A stretch of 64,000 bases of DNA from Pseudomonas sp. Z8(2022) (GTDB lineage: Bacteria > Pseudomonadota > Gammaproteobacteria > Pseudomonadales > Pseudomonadaceae). Position 1 is the stretch's first letter. Each line of letters begins with the position of its first letter. The notes under the pieces were generated by a model, which worked only from the letters and a program-made list of their open reading frames with translations, did no database searches and was not told the origin of the DNA. Where the stretch lies: the NCBI RefSeq assembly GCF_025837155.1, contig NZ_CP107549.1, forward strand, positions 4,278,001-4,342,000. The letters are read 5' to 3'. Shown one piece after another: positions 27,481 to 36,304 of the stretch. Made by a program: the position numbers and the translations under genes.

Positions 27481-28353
27481 TTACTCGGAAGATGGCGTCT
27501 TCAGCATAGGCATTTGCGGGCCACTTCGTGCATCCGGCAAGCGGATTTCCACGGCGACGGGAAGGTGATCCGAGATCGGCTGACTGAGTACGTCCACTCG
27601 CCCCAACTCCAGCTCGGAGCTGAGCAGGATATGGTCGAGACAGCGCTGTGGACGCCAACTGGGAAAGGTCGCCTCGACCTGCGGGGCGAGCAGGCCGAGA
27701 TCACGCAAGGGAGAGTTTTCCAGCAGGTCGACGGCGTGGGTGTTCATATCCCCCATCAGCACCAGATGGCGAAACTCGCTGACCCGCTCGCGGATATAAG
27801 CCAGTTGCCGGGTACGGGTACGGGCGCCCAGGGCCAGATGCATCATCACCACGCACAGAGCGCCCTCACCTTCGCCAATGCGCATGAAGATCGCACCCCG
27901 TCCGGGCGGTCCGGGCAACGGATGATCCTCCAGCAGGGTAGGTCGCAGGCGACTGAGCACGCCGTTGCTGTGCTGGGCGAAACGCCCGAGATTGCGGTTG
28001 AGCTGCTGATACCAGTAGGGAAACGCGCCCTGCTGGGCCAGGTATTCGACCTGATTGACGTAGCCCGAGCGCAGGCTGCCGCCATCGACTTCCTGCAATG
28101 CCACGAGATCGAAGTCGGCAAGCAGATCACCAATGCGCTGCAGGTTGCCGGCACGCCCGGCATGGGGCAGCAGATGCTGCCAACTGCGCGTCAGGTAGTG
28201 GTGATAACGCTCGGTGTTGATGCCGACCTGGACATTGAAACTGAGCAGACGCAAAAGTCCGTCGGCTGGCCAGTCAGTCTCGGCCGGGCAATGCGGGTTG
28301 ATCTGCGGGTCGCACAGACCAACCGCACGTGTCTTTCGCCAGCGGCGCAGCAT
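27481..28353 (-). CDS. Endonuclease/exonuclease/phosphatase-family protein
   Basis: Metal-dependent phosphoesterase of 290 aa of the EEP fold. Visible motifs are LSFNVQVG, the metal-binding glutamate in ALQEVDGG, the catalytic LMGDMNTHA and the C-terminal SDHLPVAVEI. No signal peptide. Substrate is unknown; members range from DNA repair nucleases to phosphatases. It lies 20 bases downstream of dsbA and 5 bases upstream of dgcH, all in one direction, which suggests cotranscription. Confidence 0.83.
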   Translation of the reverse strand: MLRRWRKTRAVGLCDPQINPHCPAETDWPADGLLRLLSFNVQVGINTERYHHYLTRSWQHLLPHAGRAGNLQRIGDLLADFDLVALQEVDGGSLRSGYVNQVEYLAQQGAFPYWYQQLNRNLGRFAQHSNGVLSRLRPTLLEDHPLPGPPGRGAIFMRIGEGEGALCVVMMHLALGARTRTRQLAYIRERVSEFRHLVLMGDMNTHAVDLLENSPLRDLGLLAPQVEATFPSWRPQRCLDHILLSSELELGRVDVLSQPISDHLPVAVEIRLPDARSGPQMPMLKTPSSE

Positions 28354-28373
28354 GCCTTGCTGTGCGCAGCCGC

Positions 28374-29000
28374 TTAGAGAGCGGCGCGTTCCTTGGCGAT
28401 CAGGTGGTCAGCCACTTCCAGGGTCTGCTGCGGACCACCGGCCGAACCCAGGTCGAAACGATACTTGCCGCCGACGATCATCACCGGTACGCCAGTGATC
28501 TGATAGGCCATGGCCAGTTTCTTGGCCTTTTCCATCTGGCCTTTGACGGCGAAGGAGTTGAAGGTCTTGAGGAAGGCATCGCGATCCACGCCCTGAGTGG
28601 CGACGAAATCGGCGAACTCTTCAGCCGAGGCCAGCTTCTGCTTCTCCTGATGGATGGCGTTGAACACCGCGTCATGAACCTTGTGCTCGACCTTCATCAT
28701 TTCCAGGGTGATGAACGCCTGACCATGCACGTTCCAGATGCCACCGAACAATGCCGGCACGCGAACGAAGTTGACGTCTTCCGGCAGTTGCTCGACCCAG
28801 GGGTTGAGCGTCGCCTCGAACTGATAGCAGTGCGGGCAGCCGTACCAGAACAGCTCAACGACCTCGACCTTGCCGGGCTTGGACACCGGCACCGGGCTTT
28901 TCAGCTCGACATACTGCTGGCCGGCGACCGGTTCGGCATGAGCAGTAAGGCCGAACAGGCTGCTGATCGCCAGAGCGGCGCCGAGAATCAGGTTACGCAT
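28374..29000 (-). CDS. dsbA: Periplasmic thiol:disulfide oxidoreductase DsbA
   Basis: Oxidase of 208 aa that introduces disulfides into exported proteins. A signal peptide (1-22, ending AHA) precedes a thioredoxin fold with the DsbA active site CPHC (55-58) and the cis-proline loop (TGVPVMIV). The inserted helical domain lies between. The site GGAG precedes the start. It stands downstream of the cytochrome c4/c5 genes, as in other pseudomonads, with a terminator between them. Confidence 0.96.
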   Translation of the reverse strand: MRNLILGAALAISSLFGLTAHAEPVAGQQYVELKSPVPVSKPGKVEVVELFWYGCPHCYQFEATLNPWVEQLPEDVNFVRVPALFGGIWNVHGQAFITLEMMKVEHKVHDAVFNAIHQEKQKLASAEEFADFVATQGVDRDAFLKTFNSFAVKGQMEKAKKLAMAYQITGVPVMIVGGKYRFDLGSAGGPQQTLEVADHLIAKERAAL

Positions 29001-29103
29001 GAGGGTACTCCTTGGCTGGACAAGCTCGCCCTGATGGCGATTCGAGACTATGACTCGCTACCGCTGGGCTGGTTCCGCCCATTGTAGCCATGGCGCATAT
29101 GAA

Positions 29104-29127
29104 AAAGGGTGGCCGAAGCCACCCTTT
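29104..29127 (-). terminator. Terminator after cytochrome c4
   Basis: Perfect stem AAAGGGTGGC/GCCACCCTTT (29104-29113, 29118-29127) with loop CGAA; on the minus strand it is followed by TTC. It lies 27 bases beyond the cytochrome c4 stop and separates that unit from dsbA. Confidence 0.8.
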
Positions 29128-29153
29128 GTCTTGCCAAAAGCAACAGTGGTCTA

Positions 29154-29759
29154 TCAGTGCAGACCCTGGATGAAGCTGGATACGGCTTCGATATCCTTGT
29201 TGCTCAGCTTGGCGGCGATGGCGCGCATGATCATCGCGTCGCCGTCGTTGGTGCGGTTGCCTTCACGGAAATCGGTCAGCTGCTTGGCTACGTACTGAGC
29301 GTGCTGGCCACCCAGTTTCGGGAAGCTGGCAGCTGCCAGGCCAGCGCCGTCAGGCGAATGGCAACCGGTGCAGGCCGGCATGCCTTCTTCCAGCTTGCCG
29401 CCGCGGAACAGCGCTTCACCACGCTCGACCAGCTTGGGATCGGCAGCACCGACACTCATCTTCTGGCTGGAGAAGTAGGCGGCGATATCGGCCAGATCCT
29501 GATCGCTGAGGTTGTCCAGCATGCCGGTCATTTCAACAACCTGGCGATTGCCGGACTTGATGTCGTGCAGCTGCTTGAGCAAGTAGCGCTCGCCCTGACC
29601 GGCCAGCTTGGGGAAGTTTGGCGCGGGGCTGTTGCCATCGGCGCCATGGCAGGCACCACAGACAGCGACCTTGCCCTGACCGGCTTCGGCATCGCCAGCA
29701 GCCTGAGCCACTCCGGTGAGGCCCAGGGTCAACAGCAGACTCACGAGTACTTTGTTCAT
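29154..29759 (-). CDS. cc4: Diheme cytochrome c4
   Basis: Exported diheme electron carrier of 201 aa. A signal peptide (1-20) is followed by two similar class I domains with heme sites CGACH (34-38) and CTGCH (130-134), each with a downstream methionine ligand candidate (EMTGML and DAMIMRAI regions). Cytochrome c4 passes electrons from the bc1 complex to terminal oxidases, which fits the aa3 oxidase cluster in this window. It is 50 bases downstream of a small c5-type cytochrome. Confidence 0.95.
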   Translation of the reverse strand: MNKVLVSLLLTLGLTGVAQAAGDAEAGQGKVAVCGACHGADGNSPAPNFPKLAGQGERYLLKQLHDIKSGNRQVVEMTGMLDNLSDQDLADIAAYFSSQKMSVGAADPKLVERGEALFRGGKLEEGMPACTGCHSPDGAGLAAASFPKLGGQHAQYVAKQLTDFREGNRTNDGDAMIMRAIAAKLSNKDIEAVSSFIQGLH

Positions 29760-29809
29760 CAGCTAATCCAATTACGGCTAAGAGAGAAAGGGTTATCGGT
29801 CAGGCTTAC

Positions 29810-30100
29810 TCATTCGGTCATCAGCTTGATGACCGCCTGGTAATCCTCGGCCGTACAGTCCATGCACAGGCCGCGCGGCGGCATGGCATTCAAACCATTG
29901 GTGACGCTCTGCACCAGTGTATCCATGCCCTTGGTCAGGCGTGGTTCCCATGCAGCCTTGTCGCCCTTCTGGGGCGCCGTGGGGATCTGGCCGTTGTGGC
30001 ATACACCACAGGCGCGGTCATACACAGCTTGCGGATCCTGAGCAGCATAGCCGTTGAACGACAGCGTCATGACGGCAGCTGCAAGCAGCATTTTCTTCAT
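29810..30100 (-). CDS. Cytochrome c5-type monoheme protein
   Basis: Exported c-type cytochrome of 96 aa. A signal peptide (1-19) precedes heme site CGVCH (31-35), methionine ligand M73 in NAMPPRG, and the C79/C82 pair (GLCMDC) that forms the disulfide typical of cytochrome c5. The start MKKMLLAAAV has GAGGT upstream; the open frame extends 33 codons further. Together with cytochrome c4 it likely donates electrons to terminal oxidases. Confidence 0.93.
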   Translation of the reverse strand: MKKMLLAAAVMTLSFNGYAAQDPQAVYDRACGVCHNGQIPTAPQKGDKAAWEPRLTKGMDTLVQSVTNGLNAMPPRGLCMDCTAEDYQAVIKLMTE

Positions 30101-30484
30101 CAGATCAACCTCATCAGGGTGGGAAGCGTCCTGCTTTCTATCGAGCAGAGATGTAATCGCTCCCGGCAATCGGGTTCCTGCGGGTGGGACAAAGCGCACA
30201 CAAAATCTGCGGCATTATATACTGGCAACGCTGAAACGGAAACGACGCCGCTTGCCACGCCCCCTGGCGTGCAGCAGGTGCGCGGAAATGTCGCAAGCCC
30301 TCGATTCGCCAGAGGGTATCTACAAAGCAGCGAGCGAAGGTCAGGCAAGGCGGAGGCAGCCGAGAAAGCGGAATGTACGAGTAGTACATGAGCATTTTGA
30401 GGCTGGCTCCAACGCAGCATGGTCGAGCGCAGCAATTTGTAGGCACCCTCTCATGGAATCGAGGCAACCACCGGATACCCCTCC
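30101..30484. repeat. Divergent promoter region with a dispersed repeat
   Basis: 384 bases without a gene between cytochrome c5 and engB. The half near c5 is AT-richer (about 30195-30235) and should hold its promoter. The part at about 30305-30440 contains AAGGCGGAGG...GTACGAGTAGTACATGAG, similar in plan to the repeat between pstB and phoU (2945-3012). Open frames over it are short and lack ribosome sites, so I treat it as a non-coding repeat. Confidence 0.5.
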
Positions 30485-31135
30485 ATGCTCCCGAAGAATC
30501 CCATCATCGGTCTGTGCCAGCAGGCCAGCTTCCTCATCAGTGCCGCCAAGGTCGACCAGTGCCCCGAGGACAGCGGCCTGGAAGTCGCCTTCGCCGGCCG
30601 TTCCAACGCGGGCAAGTCGAGCGCACTGAACACCCTGACCCACGCCAGCCTGGCACGCACCTCGAAGACGCCGGGGCGCACGCAGCTGCTCAACTTCTTC
30701 CGCCTGGATGACGAACGCCGCCTGGTGGACCTGCCCGGCTACGGCTACGCCAAGGTGCCGATCCCGCTCAAGCAGCACTGGCAGAAGCACCTGGAGGCCT
30801 ATCTGGGCAGCCGTGAGAGCCTGTGCGGACTGGTGCTGATGATGGACATCCGTCACCCGCTGACCGAATTCGACTGCATGATGCTGGACTGGTCGGTGGC
30901 CAGCGGCATGCCGCTGCACATCCTGCTGACCAAGGCCGACAAGCTGGCCTTCGGCGCAGCGAAGAACGCCCTGCTCAAGGTACGCCAGGACATTCGCAAG
31001 CAATGGGGTGAGGGCATCACCATCCAGCTGTTCTCGGCGCCCAAGCGCATGGGCGTGGAAGAGGCACAGATGGTACTGGCCGGCTGGCTGGATCTGTTGC
31101 CGGAAGAGGATGGTGAGAACGCCGAGCAGGCGTAA
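30485..31135 (+). CDS. engB: Ribosome biogenesis GTPase EngB (YihA/YsxC)
   Basis: Essential-type TRAFAC GTPase of 216 aa involved in large-subunit ribosome assembly. The G motifs are complete: G1 GRSNAGKSS (38-46), G2 threonine in SKTPGRTQ, G3 DLPGYGYA, G4 TKAD and G5 SA in LFSAPKRMG. It is convergent with polA, and the gap between them encodes the small RNA ersA, the same arrangement as spf in E. coli. The ATG has only a modest ribosome site. Confidence 0.96.
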   Translation: MLPKNPIIGLCQQASFLISAAKVDQCPEDSGLEVAFAGRSNAGKSSALNTLTHASLARTSKTPGRTQLLNFFRLDDERRLVDLPGYGYAKVPIPLKQHWQKHLEAYLGSRESLCGLVLMMDIRHPLTEFDCMMLDWSVASGMPLHILLTKADKLAFGAAKNALLKVRQDIRKQWGEGITIQLFSAPKRMGVEEAQMVLAGWLDLLPEEDGENAEQA

Positions 31136-31159
31136 GGCGCAACCCGACTCTACGGCCTA

Positions 31160-31197
31160 CCACCTCTCTCCTGAATGGGGGAGGGAGGGTCATCAGA
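31160..31197. repeat. Second copy of the GGGAGAGGG-TCATCAG repeat
   Basis: CCTCTCTCCTGAATGGGGG followed by AGGGAGGGTCATCAG, a diverged copy of the hairpin repeat in the pstC-pstA gap (5723-5755). Short arms CTCTC/GAGGG-type can pair. No gene overlaps it. Confidence 0.5.
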
Positions 31198-31225
31198 ATG
31201 CTGCAGGCAGCACTTTTCTCCGGGC

Positions 31226-31357
31226 AAAAAAAACCCCGAGCTTCGTATGGGGAGGGAGAAGTTCGGGGTTTAAGGTCTGAACCGCTAGGGCGGGGTTCAG
31301 ATGTCTGCCAACACTTAACACAACAAAGGAGCATTGAAGGGCTTAACGGCCATTCAT
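31226..31357 (-). ncRNA. ersA: Small RNA ErsA
   Basis: In the engB-polA gap, an AlgU-type promoter (31389-31362, minus strand) is followed about 6 bases later by a region ending in a strong terminator: stem CCCCGAACTTC/GAAGCTCGGGG (31268-31258, 31244-31234) and eight T (31233-31226). Start at about 31357 and the end of the T-run give about 132 nt, the size I recall for P. aeruginosa ErsA, which maps to the same gap and is under sigma-22 control. ErsA is an Hfq-dependent regulator of algC and other envelope or biofilm genes. The start position is estimated from the promoter, and similarity to the known RNA was not computed. Confidence 0.82.
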
Positions 31358-31361
31358 GAAC

Positions 31362-31389
31362 TCTGACCGGGCGGGTTTGCGGAAAGTTC
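31362..31389 (-). promoter_or_regulatory. AlgU (sigma-22/sigma-E type) promoter of ersA
   Basis: On the minus strand, GAACTT (31389-31384), a 17-base spacer, then TCAGA (31366-31362). This fits the AlgU consensus GAACTT-N16/17-TCtgA closely. It ties expression of ErsA to envelope stress. Confidence 0.85.
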
Positions 31390-31489
31390 ATCGCCCTTTT
31401 AAAAACCATTTGCCATAAGCAAATGACTTTTGATTCCGCAGAACCCCAAAGCTGGAGCGGCCGCGGCTTTGCGCCGCGGCAAGGGGTGA

Positions 31490-34285
31490 TCAGTGGGCTT
31501 CATCCCAATTGGCCCCGACGCCCACCTCGACCAGTAGCGGCACGTCCAGATCGGCGGCACCGCTCATCAGGCTCTTGAGTTTGGCACTGACCTCCTCGAC
31601 CAGTTCCTCACGCACCTCCAGCACCAGTTCGTCGTGCACCTGCAGGATGATGCGCGCATCGATGCCGCTGTCCTGCAGCCAGGCATCCACGGCGATCATG
31701 GCGCGCTTGATGATGTCCGCAGCGGTGCCCTGCATCGGCGCGTTGATCGCGGCGCGTTCGGCGCCCTTGCGCATGGCCTGGTTCTGCGCGTGGATCTCAG
31801 GCAGATACAGGCGACGGCCATAGACCGTTTCCACGTAACCCTGCTCGGCGGCCTGGGCACGGGTACGCTCCATGTATGCGAGCACGCCGGGATAACGGGC
31901 GAAGTAGCGCTCGATATAGGCCTGCGCTTCCCTGCGTTCGACGTCGATCTGCTTGGCCAGGCCGAAGGCGCTCATGCCGTAGATCAGGCCGAAGTTGATC
32001 GCCTTGGCCTTGCGCCGCTGATCACTGCTGACCTCTTCCAGCGGCACACCGAACACCTCGGCCGCCGTGGCCTTGTGCACGTCCAGGTCATGACGGAAGG
32101 CATCCAGCAGACCTTCATCCTTGGCCAGATGCGCCATGATGCGCAGCTCGATCTGCGAGTAGTCGGCCGCCATCATCCGGTAACCCTTGGGCGCGACGAA
32201 GGCCTGACGGATGCGTCGTCCTTCGGCGGTGCGGATCGGGATGTTCTGCAGGTTCGGGTCGCTCGACGACAGCCGGCCGGTGGCGGCCACGGCCTGGTGA
32301 TAACTGGTGTGAATCCGCCCGGTACGCGGGTTGATCTGCTCCGGCAGCTTGTCGGTGTAGGTGCTCTTGAGTTTGCTCAGGCTGCGGTACTGCATCAGCA
32401 CCTTGGGCAGCTCGAAGTCCTGTTCGGCCAGTTCGGCGAGCACCGCCTCGGCGGTGGAAGGCTGACCTTTGGCGGTCTTGCTGATCACCGGATAGCCAAG
32501 CTTCTCGTAGAGGATCACACCAAGCTGCTTGGGCGATGCCAGGTTGAATTCCTCGCCGGCGATCTCGAACGCCTTGCGCTCCAGCTCCACCAGCTTTTCG
32601 CCCAGTTCGACGCTCTGCTCGCCGAGCAGCCTGGCGTCGACCAGTGCACCGTTGCGCTCGATGCGCGCCAGCACCGGCACCAGCGGGATCTCGATTTCAC
32701 GCAGCACCCTGGCCAGCGATGGCACGGCCTGGAGACGGCCCCACAACTCCTGATGCAGGCGCAGGGTCACGTCGGCGTCTTCGGCTGCGTAGGGGCCGGC
32801 CTGCTCCAGAGCGATCTGGTCGAAGGTCAGCTGCTTGGCACCCTTGCCGGCAATGTCCTCGAAACGGATGGTGCTGTGGTTCAGATACTTCAGCGCCAGA
32901 CTGTCCATGTCGTGACGGGTGGCGGTGGAATCCAGCACGTAGGATTCGAGCATGGTATCGAAGGCCACCCCTTGCACCATGATCGGCGTACTGGCATTGG
33001 CCAGGACATTGATGTCGTACTTGGCGTTCTGGCCGACCTTGGCCTTGGCCGGGTCTTCGAGGATCGGCTTGAGCGCCTTTAGCACCGTGTCGCGATCGAG
33101 CTGATGCGGCACGCCCATGTAGCTGTGCGCCAGCGGCACGTATGCGGCCTCGCCGGCCTTGACAGCGAAGGACAGACCGACCAATTGCGCCTGCTGGGCA
33201 TCGATGCTGGTGGTCTCGCTGTCGAAGGCGATCAGCTCGGCCTCCTCCAGCTTCTTCAGCCAGGCATCGAACTGCGCCTGCTCCAGCACCAGCTGGTAGT
33301 CGCCGGCGCTGTCCGACGCCGGCTCGGCGGCCTCCTCAACGACCTCTCCAGTCGGCTCGGCGAACAGATCACCGGCCGGCGCAGCAGCCCTGGCCACCAG
33401 CGCCTTGTTCTGACGCAGCAGCTCGTCCAGCCAGTTCTTGAACTCCAGCTGGCCGTACAGCTCGACCAGAGCAGCCTGATCCGGCTCGCCCGGATGCAGC
33501 GAGTCGATCTCGATATTCAGTGGCACATCGGTCTTGATGGTCGCCAGCTGATAGGACAGGTAGGCCATCTCGCGATGTTCCACGAGCTTCGCGGGCAGCC
33601 CCTTGGCGCCACGAATCGGCAGGCCCGGCACCTTGTCGAGGTTGGCGTAGATCACATCGAGACCGCCACCGACACCGACCAGCAGGCCGAGCGCGGTCTT
33701 TTCCCCCACGCCGGGCACACCCGGAATGTTGTCGACCTTGTCACCCATCAGCGCCAGGTAGTCGATGATCAGCTCAGGGCCGACACCGAACTTCTCCTTT
33801 ACGCCACCTTCGTCGTAGACACTTCCGGTCATGGTGTTGACCAGCGTAACGTGCGGGCAGACCAGTTGCGCCATGTCCTTGTCGCCGGTGGAGATCACCA
33901 CGTCGCGCTTTTCTCCGGCTGCCTGGCGCGCCAGGGTGCCGATGACGTCGTCGGCCTCGACGCCTTCGACGCACAGCAGCGGCAGACCGAGGGCACGCAC
34001 GCTGGCATGCAACGGCTCGACCTGCACGCGCAACTCGTCCGGCATGGACGGGCGGTTGGCCTTGTACTCGGCGAACAGCTCGTCGCGGAAGGTGCCGCCC
34101 TTGGCATCGAAGACCACGGCGAAGGGGCTGTCCGGGTACTGCTTGCGCAGGCTCTTGAGCATGTTCAGCACGCCCTTAACCGCTCCGGTGGGCATGCCCC
34201 TGGAAGTCGTCAGCGGCGGCAGGGCATGGAAGGCGCGGTACAGGTACGAGGAACCGTCGACCAGAACGAGGGGAGCTTGGCTCAT
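31490..34285 (-). CDS. polA: DNA polymerase I
   Basis: Family A polymerase of 931 aa for repair and Okazaki-fragment processing. Domains in order: 5'-3' exonuclease (about 1-290, LVLVDGSSYLYRAFHAL at the start and GVGEKTALGLL helix-hairpin-helix), 3'-5' exonuclease (about 320-520, AFDSETTSID with the metal-binding D and E), and polymerase (about 540-931) with motif A DYSQIELR, the O-helix region RRKAKAINFGLIYGMSAFGLA and motif C QVHDELVLEV. All catalytic residues appear present. The start MSQAPLVL is chosen as the family N terminus; the frame is open for 130 codons upstream, through the divergent DUF2782 gene. Confidence 0.97.
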   Translation of the reverse strand: MSQAPLVLVDGSSYLYRAFHALPPLTTSRGMPTGAVKGVLNMLKSLRKQYPDSPFAVVFDAKGGTFRDELFAEYKANRPSMPDELRVQVEPLHASVRALGLPLLCVEGVEADDVIGTLARQAAGEKRDVVISTGDKDMAQLVCPHVTLVNTMTGSVYDEGGVKEKFGVGPELIIDYLALMGDKVDNIPGVPGVGEKTALGLLVGVGGGLDVIYANLDKVPGLPIRGAKGLPAKLVEHREMAYLSYQLATIKTDVPLNIEIDSLHPGEPDQAALVELYGQLEFKNWLDELLRQNKALVARAAAPAGDLFAEPTGEVVEEAAEPASDSAGDYQLVLEQAQFDAWLKKLEEAELIAFDSETTSIDAQQAQLVGLSFAVKAGEAAYVPLAHSYMGVPHQLDRDTVLKALKPILEDPAKAKVGQNAKYDINVLANASTPIMVQGVAFDTMLESYVLDSTATRHDMDSLALKYLNHSTIRFEDIAGKGAKQLTFDQIALEQAGPYAAEDADVTLRLHQELWGRLQAVPSLARVLREIEIPLVPVLARIERNGALVDARLLGEQSVELGEKLVELERKAFEIAGEEFNLASPKQLGVILYEKLGYPVISKTAKGQPSTAEAVLAELAEQDFELPKVLMQYRSLSKLKSTYTDKLPEQINPRTGRIHTSYHQAVAATGRLSSSDPNLQNIPIRTAEGRRIRQAFVAPKGYRMMAADYSQIELRIMAHLAKDEGLLDAFRHDLDVHKATAAEVFGVPLEEVSSDQRRKAKAINFGLIYGMSAFGLAKQIDVERREAQAYIERYFARYPGVLAYMERTRAQAAEQGYVETVYGRRLYLPEIHAQNQAMRKGAERAAINAPMQGTAADIIKRAMIAVDAWLQDSGIDARIILQVHDELVLEVREELVEEVSAKLKSLMSGAADLDVPLLVEVGVGANWDEAH

Positions 34286-34360
34286 GCGCGGGATCAACCT
34301 TTTCGGCGGGTGCAGCGGTAGAATGGCTGCATCGGTGAAAAACAAAGGAGCAAGATTATC

Positions 34361-34645
34361 ATGGGTACGCTGAATCGCCTGTTGCTGGTCGGCCTGATGA
34401 CCTGCCTTCCGCTTGCCGCGCATGCCGAGGATCCGGTTTCGGGCGATCCGGACGTGACCATCCGCCAGGACGGCGACCGCACCATTCAGGAATACCGGGT
34501 CAATGGCTTCCTCTATGCCATCAAGGTGATTCCGAAGAACGGTAAACCCTACTTTCTCGTTCGCGCCGATGGCAGCGACGGCAATTTCGTACGTTCGGAC
34601 GATCCGGACATGCTGATCCCCTCCTGGGAAATCTTTAGCTGGTAA
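34361..34645 (+). CDS. DUF2782-family exported small protein
   Basis: Protein of 94 aa with a signal peptide (1-22, ending AHA) and a compact domain typical of DUF2782 (DVTIRQDGDRTIQEYRVNGFLYAIKVIPKNGKPYFLV). Function unknown. It is divergent from polA and 16 bases upstream of thrB, the same neighbourhood as in P. aeruginosa as I recall, so it likely shares a transcript with thrB. The site AAAGGAGCAAG lies upstream of the ATG. Confidence 0.85.
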   Translation: MGTLNRLLLVGLMTCLPLAAHAEDPVSGDPDVTIRQDGDRTIQEYRVNGFLYAIKVIPKNGKPYFLVRADGSDGNFVRSDDPDMLIPSWEIFSW

Positions 34646-34661
34646 GCGATTAAGGTCTGAT

Positions 34662-35612
34662 ATGTCGGTATTCACCCCTCTGGAGCGTCATGAGCTCGAA
34701 GTCTTCCTGGCGCCCTACGGGCTTGGTCGGTTGCGTGACTTCCAGGGTATTGCTGCAGGCAGCGAAAACAGCAACTTCTTCGTCAGTCTGGAGCAGGGCG
34801 AATACGTTCTGACCCTGGTCGAACGCGGCCCGGTGGCCGATCTGCCGTTCTTCATCGAATTGCTCGACGTACTCCATGAGGCCGGCCTACCGGTGCCCTA
34901 TGCCCTGCGCACGCAGGATGGCGAAGCACTGCGCACCCTGGCGGAAAAGCCGGCGCTGCTGCAGCCCCGGCTTTCCGGCAAGCACGTGCACGAGGCCAAC
35001 GCCCATCACTGCCAGGAAGTGGGGAGCCTGCTGGCGCGCATTCACCTGGCCACCCGCGACGCACCCATCGAGCGCCGCAGTGACCGCGGGCTGGACTGGA
35101 TGCTCGCCGAAGGGCCGAGCCAGGCGCTGAAACTCGACGAGCAGGCCTTGCCGCTGCTGCGCGATGCGCTGGCCGAGATCGCAAACCTGAAGTCGCGCAT
35201 CCTCGCCCTGCCGCGTGCCAATCTGCATGCCGACCTGTTCCGCGACAACGTGCTGTTCGACGGCAACCACCTCACCGGGGTGATCGACTTCTACAACGCC
35301 TGTTCCGGGCCGATGCTCTACGATCTGGCGATCACGTTGAACGACTGGTGTTCACACGAAGACGGTAGCCTCGATGGGGCCCGCGCCCGTGCGCTGCTGG
35401 GCGCCTATGCGGCGTTGCGCCCATTCAGCGCTGCCGAAGCGGAGCTGTGGCCGGCCATGCTGCGTGTGGCCTGCGTGCGCTTCTGGCTGTCGCGGCTGAT
35501 CGCCGCCGAATCGTTCGCCGGGCAGGAGGTGCTGATTCATGATCCGGCTGAATTCCAGCGACGCCTGGCGCAACGGCAACAGGTCGATCTGCCGCTGCCA
35601 TTCGCGCTGTAG
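34662..35612 (+). CDS. thrB: Homoserine kinase ThrB, APH-fold type
   Basis: Homoserine kinase of 316 aa, which phosphorylates homoserine in threonine synthesis. It belongs to the aminoglycoside-phosphotransferase-like type found in Pseudomonas, not the GHMP type of E. coli. The nucleotide-binding N lobe starts SVFTPLERHELEVFL, the catalytic loop is NLHADLFRDNVLFDG (HxDxxxxN pattern), and the metal aspartate follows in GVIDFYNA. Full family length, no lesions. A repeat hairpin follows the stop. Confidence 0.94.
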   Translation: MSVFTPLERHELEVFLAPYGLGRLRDFQGIAAGSENSNFFVSLEQGEYVLTLVERGPVADLPFFIELLDVLHEAGLPVPYALRTQDGEALRTLAEKPALLQPRLSGKHVHEANAHHCQEVGSLLARIHLATRDAPIERRSDRGLDWMLAEGPSQALKLDEQALPLLRDALAEIANLKSRILALPRANLHADLFRDNVLFDGNHLTGVIDFYNACSGPMLYDLAITLNDWCSHEDGSLDGARARALLGAYAALRPFSAAEAELWPAMLRVACVRFWLSRLIAAESFAGQEVLIHDPAEFQRRLAQRQQVDLPLPFAL

Positions 35613-35619
35613 ACCCGCC

Positions 35620-35639
35620 AGGGTGCGCGTTGCGCACCA
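35620..35639. repeat. GGGTGCGC hairpin repeat
   Basis: AGGGTGCGCGTTGCGCACCA, a GGTGCGC/GCGCACC hairpin lying between the convergent thrB and SCO genes. It is a relative of the copies at 2901-2921 and 53991-54010 and may act as a bidirectional transcription barrier. Confidence 0.5.
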
Positions 35640-35663
35640 ATGACCTTAACTAGACGGCGCGCC

Positions 35664-36296
35664 TTACGAGCCCGAAACCAGTCGCGGCAACTGCTCGGCC
35701 AGCTTGGCATTGTTGATCGGCGCGCGAATGAAGCCGCGCTGGGTGCCATCCGGGCCGATGATCACCAGATTGCCGCTGTGATCGACGGTGTAGTTTTCCT
35801 TGCTGGTATCGGCCGGGATGTAGGGGATGCTCACCGCATTGGCGAACTTCTGCAGGGTTTCCTCTTCGCCGGTCAGCCCCCTGAAGCCTGCATTGAAGAA
35901 GCCCAGGTACTTGCTCAACTGCTCCGGTGTGTCGCGGTGCGGGTCGACGCTGACCATCACCACCTCGAGCCGCGCGCGGGTTTCTTCGGGTAGTTGCCCC
36001 TGCAGCTGGCGCAGCTGGGCCAGGGTGGCCGGGCAGATATCCGGGCAGAAGGTGTAGCCGAAGAACAGCAGCTTCCAGTTGCCCTTGAGCTGATCCACCA
36101 CGACTTCCCTGCCGTCCTGATCGACCAGGCTCAGCGCCGGCAGGCTGCGGTTCTGCGGCAGCAGGACGATACCAGCATCGAGCAATGCCGCCGGGTCGCC
36201 CTGACTCCTGCTGCTGAGCACCTTGTTGACGGTAAGCCCCAGCACCAGGGCCACGATTGCAACAAGAACGAAAACCGTTGTGTGGGTACGCGTCAT
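35664..36296 (-). CDS. SCO1/SenC-family copper chaperone for cytochrome oxidase
   Basis: Membrane-anchored thioredoxin-fold protein of 210 aa. One N-terminal membrane segment (about 8-28) is followed by the SCO domain with copper ligands C84 and C88 in FCPDICP and H173 in VDHSGN. SCO proteins deliver or reduce copper for the CuA centre of oxidase subunit II. It is the last gene of the oxidase assembly string, 8 bases after cyoE. Confidence 0.93.
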   Translation of the reverse strand: MTRTHTTVFVLVAIVALVLGLTVNKVLSSRSQGDPAALLDAGIVLLPQNRSLPALSLVDQDGREVVVDQLKGNWKLLFFGYTFCPDICPATLAQLRQLQGQLPEETRARLEVVMVSVDPHRDTPEQLSKYLGFFNAGFRGLTGEEETLQKFANAVSIPYIPADTSKENYTVDHSGNLVIIGPDGTQRGFIRAPINNAKLAEQLPRLVSGS

Positions 36297-36304
36297 GAAA
36301 GGCC

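Noticed and set aside
30341..31003. 220-aa minus-strand frame
   Set aside because: Antisense to engB, whose GTPase motifs are complete.
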